This document shows, piece by piece, positions 33,315 to 42,671 of a DNA stretch of 64,000 bases. Every line of letters begins with the position of its first letter. Position 1 is the stretch's first letter. The DNA is taken from the NCBI GenBank assembly GCA_963754265.1, contig CAVWFB010000017.1, positions 62,001 through 126,000 on the forward strand, written 5' to 3'. The notes under the pieces were generated by a model. That model did not search any database. It saw only the letters and a program-made list of their open reading frames with translations, and was not told the origin of the DNA. Source of the stretch: AC-32 sp963754265. Lineage in GTDB: Bacteria > Actinomycetota > Thermoleophilia > Gaiellales > Gaiellaceae. The position numbers and the translations under genes were made by a program.

Positions 33315-34199
33315 GTGAACTGGCAGTTCACCCTCAGCGGGTTCCTGATCGGCGCCCTCGTGGGCGTGACCGGGATGGGCGGCGGCTCGCTGCTGACGCC
33401 CATCCTGGTCATCTTCTTCGGCTTCAAGCCGACCCTCGCCGTCGGCACCGACATCCTCCACGGCGCGATCTTCAAGAGCTTCGGCGCGGTCCGGCACCGC
33501 CGGCTGGGCACTGTCCACCTGCACCTGGTGCTCTGGATGTTCCTCGGCTCAGGGCCGATGTCGTTGCTCGGGGTGGCGGTCGCCACCTGGCTCAGCCACA
33601 ACTACGGCAGCGCGGAGACGATCGAGGCCTACGCGGTCGGGATCGCGCTCGTGATCGGCGGCCTCGGGCTCGTCGCGAAGACGTTCATCCGCATGGGCGT
33701 CCAGCCGGACGACGCGCCCTTCCTGCTCACGAACCGTGACCGGGTGATCGCGGTCGCGCTGGGCGCGACCTGCGGCTTCGTGGTCGGGCTGACCTCGGTC
33801 GGGAGCGGCACGTTCTTCGGCCTGGTCATGGTGATGGTCTTCCCGCTCACGGTCGCCAAGATCGTCGGCACCGACATCTTCCACGCTGCGCTCTTGCTCT
33901 GGGTCGCCGGGTTCGGGCATCTCGTCGCCGGCAACGTCGACCTGCACGCGATGGCCTGGCTGCTCCTGGGCTCGATTCCCGGCATCCTCCTGACGAGCCA
34001 GTTCACGCTCAAGCTGCCCGATCGCGCCCTTCGGCTGGGCCTGGCCGCGGTGCTGATGCTGAGCGGGATCAAGCTCGTCGACCCGCCGAACTCCGACTGG
34101 GTGATAGCGGTCGGAGCGGTCGTGGCCGGGCTCGCGTTCGCGACGTGGGCCTTCACGACGCGCCTGGGCCGCCGCCCGCGGCCCGAGATCGCTTCTTAA
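33315..34199 (+). CDS. TauE/SafE family sulfite or sulfonate exporter
   Basis: The 294-residue product has eight or so membrane segments with the family's glycine-rich repeat: LIGALVGVTGMGGGSLLTPI and CGFVVGLTSVGSGTFFGLVM, and paired AVGTDILHGAIFKSFGAVRH and IVGTDIFHAALLLWVAGF. TauE/SafE proteins move sulfite, sulfoacetate or other organosulfonates out of, or sulfate into, cells. As last gene of the sulfate-to-phosphosulfolactate operon it could export excess sulfite or a sulfonate product. GTG 33315 lies 9 nt after sat. The gene converges on the large minus-strand fusion. Confidence 0.85.
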   Translation: MNWQFTLSGFLIGALVGVTGMGGGSLLTPILVIFFGFKPTLAVGTDILHGAIFKSFGAVRHRRLGTVHLHLVLWMFLGSGPMSLLGVAVATWLSHNYGSAETIEAYAVGIALVIGGLGLVAKTFIRMGVQPDDAPFLLTNRDRVIAVALGATCGFVVGLTSVGSGTFFGLVMVMVFPLTVAKIVGTDIFHAALLLWVAGFGHLVAGNVDLHAMAWLLLGSIPGILLTSQFTLKLPDRALRLGLAAVLMLSGIKLVDPPNSDWVIAVGAVVAGLAFATWAFTTRLGRRPRPEIAS

Positions 34200-37100
34200 G
34201 CGCTCAATCACGAGGTCGGCGAACGAGGCGGAGGACTTGCCGAACTCCCACCATCCCTGCACGTACGGCTTCACGAAGGCGATGCTCCGCACGTAGGCGA
34301 GCGGGATCAGCGCGACCTGCTCCGTGATCGCGTACCGGTCGGCCTCGTGGAAGAGCTCGAGCCGCTTGCGACCGTGCCGCTCCTGGCGCGCCCGTTCGAT
34401 CAGCCCGTCGAAGATTTCATCCGAGAAGCCGCCCTCGTTCGTCTTCGAGTCGGACTGCAGGAGCAGCCGGAGGTAGTACTCCGGATCCGGATACCCAGGC
34501 AGCCACCCCGACACCGTGATGTCGGCGGGACGGTCGCCGGCCAGGCCGACCTCGCCGACCAGCTCGGTCTCGAGCCCAAGGACTTCCTGCCAGCAGCCTG
34601 CGAGCGCCTCCGCGATTCCGACGTCGCCCGGCGGGGTGGCGAGCACCAGCCTGGGTTGCGCGCCCGAGCGCTCGAGGTGCGAACGGGCGAGCTCCGGGTC
34701 GAAGCGGGGCACGATCTCGGGCGTGTGGCCCTGAAGGGCCGGAGGAACGAGTCCGCCCGTGGCGGCGACGTAGTTGGCCGGCAGTGTCGGCGCGACCGCC
34801 GTGCGGTCGATCGCATGCGCGAGCGCACGCCGGAGATCCGGGTTTCCGAGGCGGGTGTGGTCGAAGCTGAGGTACACGGTCGCGGCGACCGGGCCCAGGC
34901 GCACCTCGTCCTCTGCAGCGAGCGTCCCGTTCGGCCGCACGGCATAGCGGTCGACGATCGCATCGAGCTCGCCGCGCTCGTACGGCGCGAGGTCCTCGCC
35001 GACCTCCAGCCTGGTCATCGTGACGGTGTTCGCATTGCCGCTCCGGCGGCCGGCGTAGTCGTCGCGCCGCACGAGGACGAGCTGTCCTTCGTCGAGCCGC
35101 TCGATCCTGAACGGCCCGCTCACGACCTGGCTCTCGGGCGCCGCCCAATCGTCGCCGTCGAGCTCGATCGCGTGGCGAGGCATCGGGCCTCCGTCGGGCC
35201 GGTTCAAGACGCTCAGGAAGTACGGCGCCGGCGCCGCCAGCCGGAACTCGACCGTCAGGTCGTCGAGGGCGCGGACCCCGACCCGGTCCAGGTCGTCGTG
35301 GCGCTCGAGGTAGTAGTCCTGCGCCTCTTCGAGCACGAAGTAGATCGCCACCGACGCGCCCGGAGCCTTCGGGTCGAGCAGCCTCTTGATCCCGTACTCG
35401 ACGTCGTGTGCGGTCAGGGGTGTCCCATCCGACCACGTCGCTCCCTGGCGGAGGTGGAAGACGTAGTGCAGGCCGTCGTCGGAGATCTCCCAGCGCTCGG
35501 CGAGCGAGGGCACGATCGTGCGCTCGGGCCAGGCCTCCACGAGACGGTCGAACACCTGCATGCCGAGCTGGATGTCGGTCCACGCGATCGCCCGCGCCGG
35601 ATCGACGAGCTTGGGGAGGGCGGTCGACGCCGTCCTGAAGGCTCGTCGGCGGGAGCTGCGAAGGCTCCGGCGGCGTCCAGTGCTCGAAGGCCCGGCCGTA
35701 GGCCTCGTTCGACTCGGCGAAGCGCATGGAGGTGTGGAGGGCGATCGCGAGCTTGAACAGGACGAGCGCCATCTCCCGCCCGTGGCCGCGGCGCTCGAGC
35801 AGCGGGAGCAGCGCTCGGTAATGGGCGATCGCCTCGTCGAGCGCGTAGTCCTCGCGAGCCTTGTCGCCGGCCCGCAGGAGGTAGGCCATGGCGCGGTCCT
35901 CGTCCTCGGCCGCGAGCCAGTGGTAGGCGAGCACCCCGAGCACCTCGTCGAGGTTCGCCGCGTGCTGCTGCTCGAGCCATTCGGCTGCCTTCCGGTGCAG
36001 CGCTCGTCGAGGCTCCGCGAGGATCGTGCGGTAGGCGGCCTCCTGGATCAGCGTGTGCCGGAAGCGGTACTCGGGCTGGGGCCAGCGGCGCGTCTCCCGG
36101 ACGAGCTCGAGCCGCTGGAGCTCGTGCAACGCGTCCTGCGGAGAGGCTCCGAACACGCCTTCGAGGAGCGGCAGCCCGAACGTCCGGCCAAGGGCCGAGG
36201 CCGAGGTGAGGACGTCGTGGCACGCAGGCGTGAGGCGGTCGATCCGCGCGAGCAGGAGCTTTTCGACCGTCGGCGGGATCTCCACCGAGACGTCGTGGTC
36301 GAAGCGGTAACTGCCCGGCTCGCCGACGAGCGCGCCCGTCTCGAGGAGCGAGCGGACGAGCTCCTCGAGGTAGAAGGGATTCCCCTCGGCCTGGCCGAGC
36401 ACGCGGGCGGCGACGTCGTCGGGGAGCGTCTCGGCCCCCACGAGCGCGTCGAGCAGCGCGGTCTCCGCGTCGCCCGCCAGGGGCTGGAGCGCGAGTTCGC
36501 GGGTCAGGTGCGGATACTCGCGCAGCGCCAGCTCGCTCAGGCGCCAGGATGCGTGGTCGCGCTCGTCCCGCTGGGCGATCACGAGCAGGACCGCAGCCTC
36601 CTCGGCGAGGCGGAGGAGCTGCTCGCACAGCTGCACCGAGGTCGTGTCGGCCCAATGCAGGTCCTCGAGCGCCACCACGACCGGCCGGTCGGCGGCAAGG
36701 CGGCGCAGAACGGTCGCGACGACCTCGAAGGTCTGGTATTGGAGCGCCTCCGGGGAGAGCTGGGCCAGCTGCGCCGAGGCATCCGGCTCGAGCGTCAGGC
36801 CGAGGAGCGCGCCCAGGTACGGGTAGATCTCGTCGCCGCGCTCCGGGAAGAGTCCGTCGACGTTACGCCGCAGCGCGACCCGCAGCCGTAACTCGGGCTC
36901 GTCACGCCCGGCGCCGAGCCACTCCCGCAGCAGGTCGCGGAACGGCCAGTAGGGAAGCGATTCACCGTAGGAGACACAGCGGCCCTCGAGCCAGAGCGGC
37001 TGAGGCCCGTCTCCTGGGGCTTCGGCGAGGCCGTGCATCTCGGCGAGCAGACGGCTCTTGCCGATCCCCGCCTCGCCGGTGACGAACACGACGCCGCCCG

Positions 37101-37815
37101 AGCCCGCGCGCGCGGCCTCGAGAATCTCGCCGACGAGGGTCAGCTCGGCCGGGCGCCCGACGAGATCGACCTCCGGCCCGTCGAGCCCCCTCCGCTTGCC
37201 CGCCTCGGCGCGCGGACGGCGCGCTACCGACGCTGCCACGGGAACGGTCTTGCCCTTCAGCTCGACGGCCTGTTCCTCACCCCATTCGAACAGCGGCTCG
37301 AGCTGGCGCCGCGTGTCGGCGTCGGCGAGCACCGTGCCGGGCTCGGCCGCCGCCTGGAGCCGCGCGGCGGTGTTGACCGTGTCGCCGAAGGCGGCGTACT
37401 CGACGCGCGCACCGGCTCCGATCGCTCCCAGCACCACCGGCCCCGTCGCGACGCCGATCCGGACGCCGAAACCGTCGACGCCCCAGCCGCGCTCGACCTC
37501 GCCTGCGTAGGCAGCCATCTCGTCGACGATCCGCAGGCCGGCTCGCACCGCCCGCTCGGCGTCGTCCTCGTAGGTGACCGGGGCTCCGAAGAATGCGAGC
37601 ACGCCGTCGCCGGCGAGATCCTTCACGCGGCCGCCGAACCGCTCGACCTCGAGGACGATCCGCGCGACCGCCTCGCCGACGACGAGCTTCACCTCTTCGG
37701 GCTCGAGCCGCTCGCCGAGGGGCGTGGAGCCGACGAGGTCCGCGAACAGGGTCGTGACGACCTTGCGCTCCTCGCGGAGCTCGGCTCCGCCCTCGGGCTC
37801 CCGCTCCTCCGCCAT
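34195..37815 (-). CDS. Class III adenylate cyclase-AAA ATPase-TPR-solute-binding protein fusion, frameshifted
   Basis: From ATG 37815 the order is: a class III cyclase domain (about 20-190; VVTTLFADLVGSTPLGER, GDGVLAFFGAP, AFGDTVNTAARLQ); a MalT/AfsR-like AAA ATPase (240-560; VFVTGEAGIGKSRLLAEM, VVVALEDLHWADTTSVQLCE); helical repeats to about 720; then, after a frameshift near 35640, an oligopeptide-binding SBP_bac_5 domain (LAERWEISDDGLHYVFHLRQ, TPLTAHDVEYGIKRLLDPKA, RRALAHAIDRTAVAPTLPAN). The total is about 1,200 residues. No transmembrane helix or signal peptide separates ATPase and binding domain, so the ligand would be sensed in the cytoplasm unless something is missing. The frame stays open past 34195, but that part overlaps the exporter; a single base shift gives a stop there. 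Confidence 0.75.
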
Positions 37816-37853
37816 GCCACATTCTGATCGGCACGGCGCGGGAGGGTTCGGAC

Positions 37854-37859
37854 TAGACT
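37854..37859 (+). promoter_or_regulatory. -10 box TAGACT, 9 nt before the start codon
   Basis: TAGACT in the 53-nt divergent gap ends 9 nt before GTG 37869; no ribosome binding site is present. A near-leaderless transcript is inferred. Confidence 0.45.
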
Positions 37860-37868
37860 CGCCACCCC

Positions 37869-38786
37869 GTGGCGCGCATCCTGCCGATGCTGCTCGTTCT
37901 CGCCCTGCTCGGCAGTTCGGCGGCGGCGTTCGCCGTCACCGAAGGCTTGAAGCTCGAGAAAAGCCCGATCACGGACACGGTCGTGGACAAGGTGGTCGCG
38001 CCCGACTCGCCGACACATGCGATCGCCTCGATCAGCTTCGTGCTACGCAAGCCCGACCGCATCACGGTCGAGGTCGTGAACGGAAACGGCGACGTGATTC
38101 GCACCCTGGCTCGCTCGCAGTCCGTCGGCCGCGGAAGCCATCAGTTCAAGTGGAACGGACGTGACAACGAGGGACGTGTCGTCGCCGACGGGAACTACCG
38201 CCCGCGTGTCCATCTCGCGCGGGAGCACCGGACGATCGGGCTCCCGAACGTGATCCGCATGGACGCGACGCCGCCATTTATCAAACTCGCCTCGGTGACC
38301 CCGCGCGAGTTCTCCCCCGACGGCGACTTCAGGCGCGAGTACGTGCGGATCCGCTACCTGACCAACGAAAAGGCCGAGGCGATCCTCTACGTGGACGGCG
38401 ACCGGCGGACGCTGGTCCGGGCTTTCCTCCGGGCCGGGAAGCTCGACTGGGGCGGCAGGGCCGCTCGCGATCTGAGGCCCGGCCCGCACCTGCTGCGGCT
38501 GCGTGCGATCGACTCGGCCGGCAACCTCTCCAGCCCGACGCGCGCCGTGGCCGTCGTCATCCGCTACATCGACGTGCGACCCCACGTGCTCCACGTCAAG
38601 AGCGGCAAGCGCTTCTCGGTACGCGTGCTCACGGACGCGAAGCGCTACAGCTGGCATCTCGGCCAGCGCGGGAACGTGGCGCGCACGAGGCACCTCGTCC
38701 TGCGCGCAGGCCAGCCGGGCACCTACCGCCTCGTCGTAGCGGCCAACGGCCATGTCTCGCGCGCGGTCGTGGTGGTGAGCCCGTGA
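37869..38786 (+). CDS. Exported protein with FlgD-like Ig domain
   Basis: The 305-residue product has a signal peptide (LPMLLVLALLGSSAAAFAV), then a FlgD-Ig-like module (ITVEVVNGNGDVIRTLARSQ, SHQFKWNGRDNEGRVVADGN, YRPRVHL) and two further beta-rich domains without recognisable family. FlgD-Ig modules bind or build extracellular assemblies. Two other exported proteins in the window (12842 and 42668) carry the same module. The last codons overlap the O-antigen-ligase-like gene by 4 nt (GTGA), suggesting that the protein works with the polymerase at the membrane surface. Confidence 0.75.
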   Translation: MARILPMLLVLALLGSSAAAFAVTEGLKLEKSPITDTVVDKVVAPDSPTHAIASISFVLRKPDRITVEVVNGNGDVIRTLARSQSVGRGSHQFKWNGRDNEGRVVADGNYRPRVHLAREHRTIGLPNVIRMDATPPFIKLASVTPREFSPDGDFRREYVRIRYLTNEKAEAILYVDGDRRTLVRAFLRAGKLDWGGRAARDLRPGPHLLRLRAIDSAGNLSSPTRAVAVVIRYIDVRPHVLHVKSGKRFSVRVLTDAKRYSWHLGQRGNVARTRHLVLRAGQPGTYRLVVAANGHVSRAVVVVSP

Positions 38787-40354
38787 CCTCCGAGCTCGCC
38801 CGCGCGGGAGGGATTCTCGGCGCCGCTGGGCTCGCGGTGCTGATTGCCGCGCCGACCCGGGTTCAGCGGCTCGCCGGCCTCGTCGGCTGGGCTCTCGGGA
38901 TCGTCCTGCTGGCGGCCTACCTCGCTCCGCACGGCCACCGGCCGCTGCTTGCCGGGGCCGCGGTCTTCGGGATCGCGCTCGCGGTCGGCGGCGCGTGGCT
39001 GTTCCGCCGCTGGCCCTGGCTCCTGCCGCTGGTCACGCTCGCGTGCATCCCGGCCCGCATCCACGTCACGGTCGGTTCGACGGAGGCCAACCTCCTCGTG
39101 CCGCTCTACGGCGTGGTCGCCGCGGCGGCCTTCCTTCTGGCCTGGGAGCTCTGGCGCGGAGACACGCGCCCGCGAGAGCTCGCGATCGTCACGTGGCCAC
39201 TCGCCATCTTCGTCGCGTGGGTGGGCCTCTCGATCCTCTGGACGAACGACGTCCGCCAGGGCTCGATCGACCTGCTCTTCTTCTACCTGCCGTTCGGGCT
39301 GCTCGCCGTGGTGCTGGCGCGGCTCCCCTGGCAACGGCTCTGGGCGCTCGCGCTGCTCGTCGAGGTGACGGCGATGGCGCTCGTGTTCGCGGCGATCGGG
39401 ATCTACCAGTACGAGACGCGGGATGTCTTCTGGAACCCGAAGCTCCTCGTCGCCAACGCCTACGCGCCGTTCTATCGCGTCAACTCGGTCTTCTGGGATC
39501 CGTCGATCTACGGCCGCTTCCTCGTCGTCGCGATCCTCGCCTGCCTGGTCGCGGTGCTCTTCACGCGCGACCGGCGCGTGCTGCTCGGTGGTATCGCAGC
39601 GATAGCCGCGATCTGGGCCGGGCTCTACTTCTCGTACTCGCAGTCGAGCTTCGCCGCGCTCGTGGCCGGGGTGCTGCTCGCGGCGATCTTCGCCTGGGGC
39701 CGGCGCGGGCTCGCCCTCGTCGCCGTGGCCGCCGTCGTCGTCGCCGTCGGAGCGCTCGCCGTCCCCAACGTCCGCCACGACGTCTTCGGCAACGGCCGTG
39801 GCCTGAACAGCGCCACGGGCGGCCGGGGCAAGCTCGTGCGCAAGGGGATCCGGCTCGCCGTGAACCATCCGGTGGTCGGCGTCGGCGTCGGCGGGTTCAA
39901 GCGCTCCTACGCCGAGCTGACCCACCTCAAGGGCCGTGAGCCCAAGGCGGCCGCGTCCCACAACACGCCCGTGACGGTGGCCGCCGAGACCGGGATTCCG
40001 GGCCTGCTTCTCTTCGGCTGGCTACTGGGGGCCGGCCTCTTGCTCGCGTTCCGGCGCTTCGCGCGTGACCTGCCGGGTCTGACCGCGCTGACCTGCGGCC
40101 TCGTCTTCGCGTCGATCGCCGTGCACAGCCTCTTCTACAACGCCTTCTTCGAGGACCCGACGATCTGGGCGGCGCTCGGGCTCGCGGCGGTGGCGGCGCG
40201 ACAGCCGCTAGCGGGCGACCGAGACGAGCCCCCGCAGCCGGCGCAGCTCGACCGGGAGGTAGAACCCGAGCGGGAGCAGGATCAGCGGGTAGACGGCAAT
40301 CAGCAGGACGGCGCCGGCGAGCGGAACGTGGAGCGCCTTCCCGAGCACCGTTAG
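38783..40354 (+). CDS. O-antigen ligase/polymerase-like (Wzy_C) membrane protein
   Basis: The product has about 11-12 membrane segments through residue 475 and a large periplasmic loop with the Wzy/WaaL pattern: FWDPSIYGRFLVVAILACLV, YFSYSQSSFAALVAGVLLAA, NHPVVGVGVGGFKRSY and SHNTPVTVAAETGIPGLLLF. Such proteins polymerise or ligate lipid-linked glycans on the outer face. GTG 38783 overlaps the previous gene. The hydrophobic part ends by about 40205 (AARQPL); the remaining 50 codons are charged and overlap the flippase gene by 147 nt, so the real stop is probably near 40210, hidden by a frameshift. Confidence 0.8.
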   Translation: MTSELARAGGILGAAGLAVLIAAPTRVQRLAGLVGWALGIVLLAAYLAPHGHRPLLAGAAVFGIALAVGGAWLFRRWPWLLPLVTLACIPARIHVTVGSTEANLLVPLYGVVAAAAFLLAWELWRGDTRPRELAIVTWPLAIFVAWVGLSILWTNDVRQGSIDLLFFYLPFGLLAVVLARLPWQRLWALALLVEVTAMALVFAAIGIYQYETRDVFWNPKLLVANAYAPFYRVNSVFWDPSIYGRFLVVAILACLVAVLFTRDRRVLLGGIAAIAAIWAGLYFSYSQSSFAALVAGVLLAAIFAWGRRGLALVAVAAVVVAVGALAVPNVRHDVFGNGRGLNSATGGRGKLVRKGIRLAVNHPVVGVGVGGFKRSYAELTHLKGREPKAAASHNTPVTVAAETGIPGLLLFGWLLGAGLLLAFRRFARDLPGLTALTCGLVFASIAVHSLFYNAFFEDPTIWAALGLAAVAARQPLAGDRDEPPQPAQLDREVEPEREQDQRVDGNQQDGAGERNVERLPEHR

Positions 40355-41644
40355 CCCGACCGCGGCGCCGACCACGAGCGCGATCCGCCGCCACTGGTAG
40401 GCGACCGGGAAGACCTGCTGCGCCCGCACCGTCATCCCGAGGAACATCGCCACGTAGGCGACGAGGGTTGCGGCCGCGGCGCCCATCATCCCGTAGGGCG
40501 GGATCAAGACGAAGCACAGCGCGACGTTCACCGCCGCGGCGACGCCGGTGACTACCCAGTTGAACTGCGTCTGCTTGGCGCGGCCGATCCCGATCGACAT
40601 CACGTTGAACGCGATGAACGCGGTTCCGCCGAAGACCAGCAGCGGCACCACGCGGGCCCCCGCGTAGAACGCGGGCGCGGTCAGTACCCGCACGATCCAG
40701 GGCGCTAGCAGCGAGAGCATGAGCGACATCCAGCAGGAGAGGTAGAGCACGTAGGTCAGGACGAACGCGTAGGTGCGCTTGGCCTCGTCGTCCTGCTTGA
40801 TCGAGTAGGCGAACGCGGGCCACGCCGTTCGGAGCGCGATCAGCAGGAGCAGGATCGCGGTCGAGACGCGCACGCCGACGGAGTAGAGCCCGACCTCGGC
40901 GGCGTCCTTCAGCTTGAGCAGGAAGAAGCGGTCGGCGAAGTCGATCGCCCAGAGCGCCAGACCCGAGGGCACGAGCGGAAGGCCGAAGCGCTGCATCTGC
41001 CGAAAGAGCGGCCGGTCGAACTCGAGCCCGAGCTGGAAGCGCCGGTAGGCGAGGAGCACGAAGTAGACCGCGAGCGTGCCGGTGAAGTTGCCGATCAGCA
41101 CCCCGAGCGCGCCCTTGTCCCAGACCGCGACGAGCAGGATCGTGGCGGCGACGGTGATCACGACGTTCGCCAGCGTGGCGGCCACGTACGAGACAGAGCG
41201 CTCCTCGACCCGGAAGAGCGAGGTCAGCTGCTCGTAGTTCATCTGCGCCCAGAGGAGCACGAAGGCGGCGCGCACGAGGTCGGCGTTCGAATGGGTCGAG
41301 AAGAGGAACTCGGAGATCTGTCCGGCCAGCGCCCAGCCCACGATCAAGGCCGAGGTTGCCGAGGCCATCGTGAACCAGAACGACGTGCGCACGACTCGAG
41401 TGCGGCCGGCCTCGTCCTCGGCGTCGAAGTAGAAGCGGAAGAACGCCATCGAGATCCCTGCGCGGAAGACGATCACCAGCACGACGCTGAGCGCGATCAG
41501 CGTGTCCACGGCGCCCAGCTCGGCGCGCGTGAGGTAGTGCGTGACGAGCGGCAGCAGGAAGAGCCCGATCAGGCGGGCGACGACGGCGCCGAGGCCGTAG
41601 ATGGCCGAATGCTTGGCCAGCCGGCCGAGTTGCTGCGCGATCAC
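40208..41644 (-). CDS. Oligosaccharide flippase (Wzx/MATE-like)
   Basis: The 478-residue product has 12-14 membrane segments typical of polysaccharide flippases: SAIYGLGAVVARLIGLFLLP opening, VLLWAQMNYEQLTSLFRVEE, and the paired FGGTAFIAFNVMSIGIGRAK and FNWVVTGVAAAVNVALCFVL. These proteins move undecaprenyl-linked oligosaccharides outward for Wzy polymerisation. It faces the Wzy-like gene tail to tail and is divergent from an epimerase gene. GTG 41644 is the start. It supplies the missing flippase for the polymer built by the surrounding glycosyltransferases. Confidence 0.9.
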   Translation of the reverse strand: MIAQQLGRLAKHSAIYGLGAVVARLIGLFLLPLVTHYLTRAELGAVDTLIALSVVLVIVFRAGISMAFFRFYFDAEDEAGRTRVVRTSFWFTMASATSALIVGWALAGQISEFLFSTHSNADLVRAAFVLLWAQMNYEQLTSLFRVEERSVSYVAATLANVVITVAATILLVAVWDKGALGVLIGNFTGTLAVYFVLLAYRRFQLGLEFDRPLFRQMQRFGLPLVPSGLALWAIDFADRFFLLKLKDAAEVGLYSVGVRVSTAILLLLIALRTAWPAFAYSIKQDDEAKRTYAFVLTYVLYLSCWMSLMLSLLAPWIVRVLTAPAFYAGARVVPLLVFGGTAFIAFNVMSIGIGRAKQTQFNWVVTGVAAAVNVALCFVLIPPYGMMGAAAATLVAYVAMFLGMTVRAQQVFPVAYQWRRIALVVGAAVGLTVLGKALHVPLAGAVLLIAVYPLILLPLGFYLPVELRRLRGLVSVAR

Positions 41645-41673
41645 GGCCTCAGTTTGCTGGAATCACACGCCGG

Positions 41674-41679
41674 TAGACT
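41674..41679 (+). promoter_or_regulatory. -10 box TAGACT, 8 nt before the start codon
   Basis: TAGACT ends 8 nt before GTG 41688, in the 43-nt gap divergent from the flippase gene. Confidence 0.45.
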
Positions 41680-41687
41680 CCGCCGTC

Positions 41688-42671
41688 GTGCCTCTGAGCG
41701 GGAAAAAGATCTTCATGACGGGCGGGGCAGGCTTCATCGGCACGACCCTCGCGCGGCGCCTCGTCGAGGAGAACGAGATCGTGATCCTCGACAATCTCCA
41801 CCGCGACTCTCTCACCGGCACCGACCTCGCCGAGCACCCGAACCTCCGCTTCGTCCAGGGTGATGTGCTCGACCTCCCGCTCGTCCGCGAGCTCAGCGCC
41901 CGCGCCACGCACGTGATTCACATGGCGGCGATCGCCGGCGTCGACAAGGTGCTCGAGAGCCCGGTCCGCACGATGCGGGTCAACTTGATCGGCACCTACA
42001 ACGTGCTCGAGGCGGCGCACGAGGCGGGCACCATCGAGCGGCTGGTCGACTTCTCGACGAGCGAGGTCTTCGGCACCCACGCCTACAAGGTGGAGGAGAC
42101 GCACGTCACCTCGCAGGGCTCGGTCGGCGAGGCGCGCTGGACCTACGCCGTCTCGAAGCTCGCCGGCGAGTACTTCGCCCACTCGTACTTCGACGAGTTC
42201 GCGCTGCCGGCTTGCTCGGTGCGGCCGTTCAACATCTACGGGCCGGGCCAGATCGGCAGCGGCGCGATCCACCACTTCACCGTGCGCGCGCTCGCAGGCG
42301 ACGAGATCGTCATCCACGGCGACGGCTCGCAGATCCGGGCGTGGTGCTACGTGGACGACATCGTCCATGCGCTGCTCGCGGTTCTCGAGCGCGAGGAGGC
42401 GGTCGGGCAGGTCTTCAACGTCGGCAACCCGCGTTCGGTCGTGACGGTGTTCGACCTCGCCGCGCGCATCAAACGGCTGGCCGGCTCTGACTCCGAGATC
42501 GTGTTCAAGCCGCTCCACTACACCGACGTCGAGATGCGCATCCCGAACGTGGACAAGGCGCGCAAGCAGCTCGGCTGGGAGCCGCAGGTCGACCTGGACG
42601 ACGGCCTCGAGCGCACGATCGCCTGGTACCGGGAGCGGCAGCCCGTGCAGAGCCTGGCCTCGAAGGCGTGA
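41688..42671 (+). CDS. NAD-dependent nucleotide-sugar epimerase/dehydratase
   Basis: The 327-residue product is an extended short-chain dehydrogenase: FMTGGAGFIGTTLARRL, HMAAIAGVDKVLESPVRTMR, STSEVFG and the catalytic YxxxK in YAVSKLAGEYFAHS, with RPFNIYGPGQIGSGAIHHF. The closest recognisable class is the UDP-glucose/UDP-glucuronate epimerase and dTDP-glucose dehydratase group. GTG 41688 is selected by the TAGACT box. It overlaps the next gene by 4 nt. It provides a modified sugar nucleotide for the second glycan block. Confidence 0.88.
   Translation: MPLSGKKIFMTGGAGFIGTTLARRLVEENEIVILDNLHRDSLTGTDLAEHPNLRFVQGDVLDLPLVRELSARATHVIHMAAIAGVDKVLESPVRTMRVNLIGTYNVLEAAHEAGTIERLVDFSTSEVFGTHAYKVEETHVTSQGSVGEARWTYAVSKLAGEYFAHSYFDEFALPACSVRPFNIYGPGQIGSGAIHHFTVRALAGDEIVIHGDGSQIRAWCYVDDIVHALLAVLEREEAVGQVFNVGNPRSVVTVFDLAARIKRLAGSDSEIVFKPLHYTDVEMRIPNVDKARKQLGWEPQVDLDDGLERTIAWYRERQPVQSLASKA

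Noticed and set aside
33549..34194. Continuation of the binding-protein fusion across the TauE/SafE gene
   Set aside because: The extension is Arg/Asp-rich without similarity and opposes a well-conserved membrane protein; a one-base shift gives a stop at 34195.
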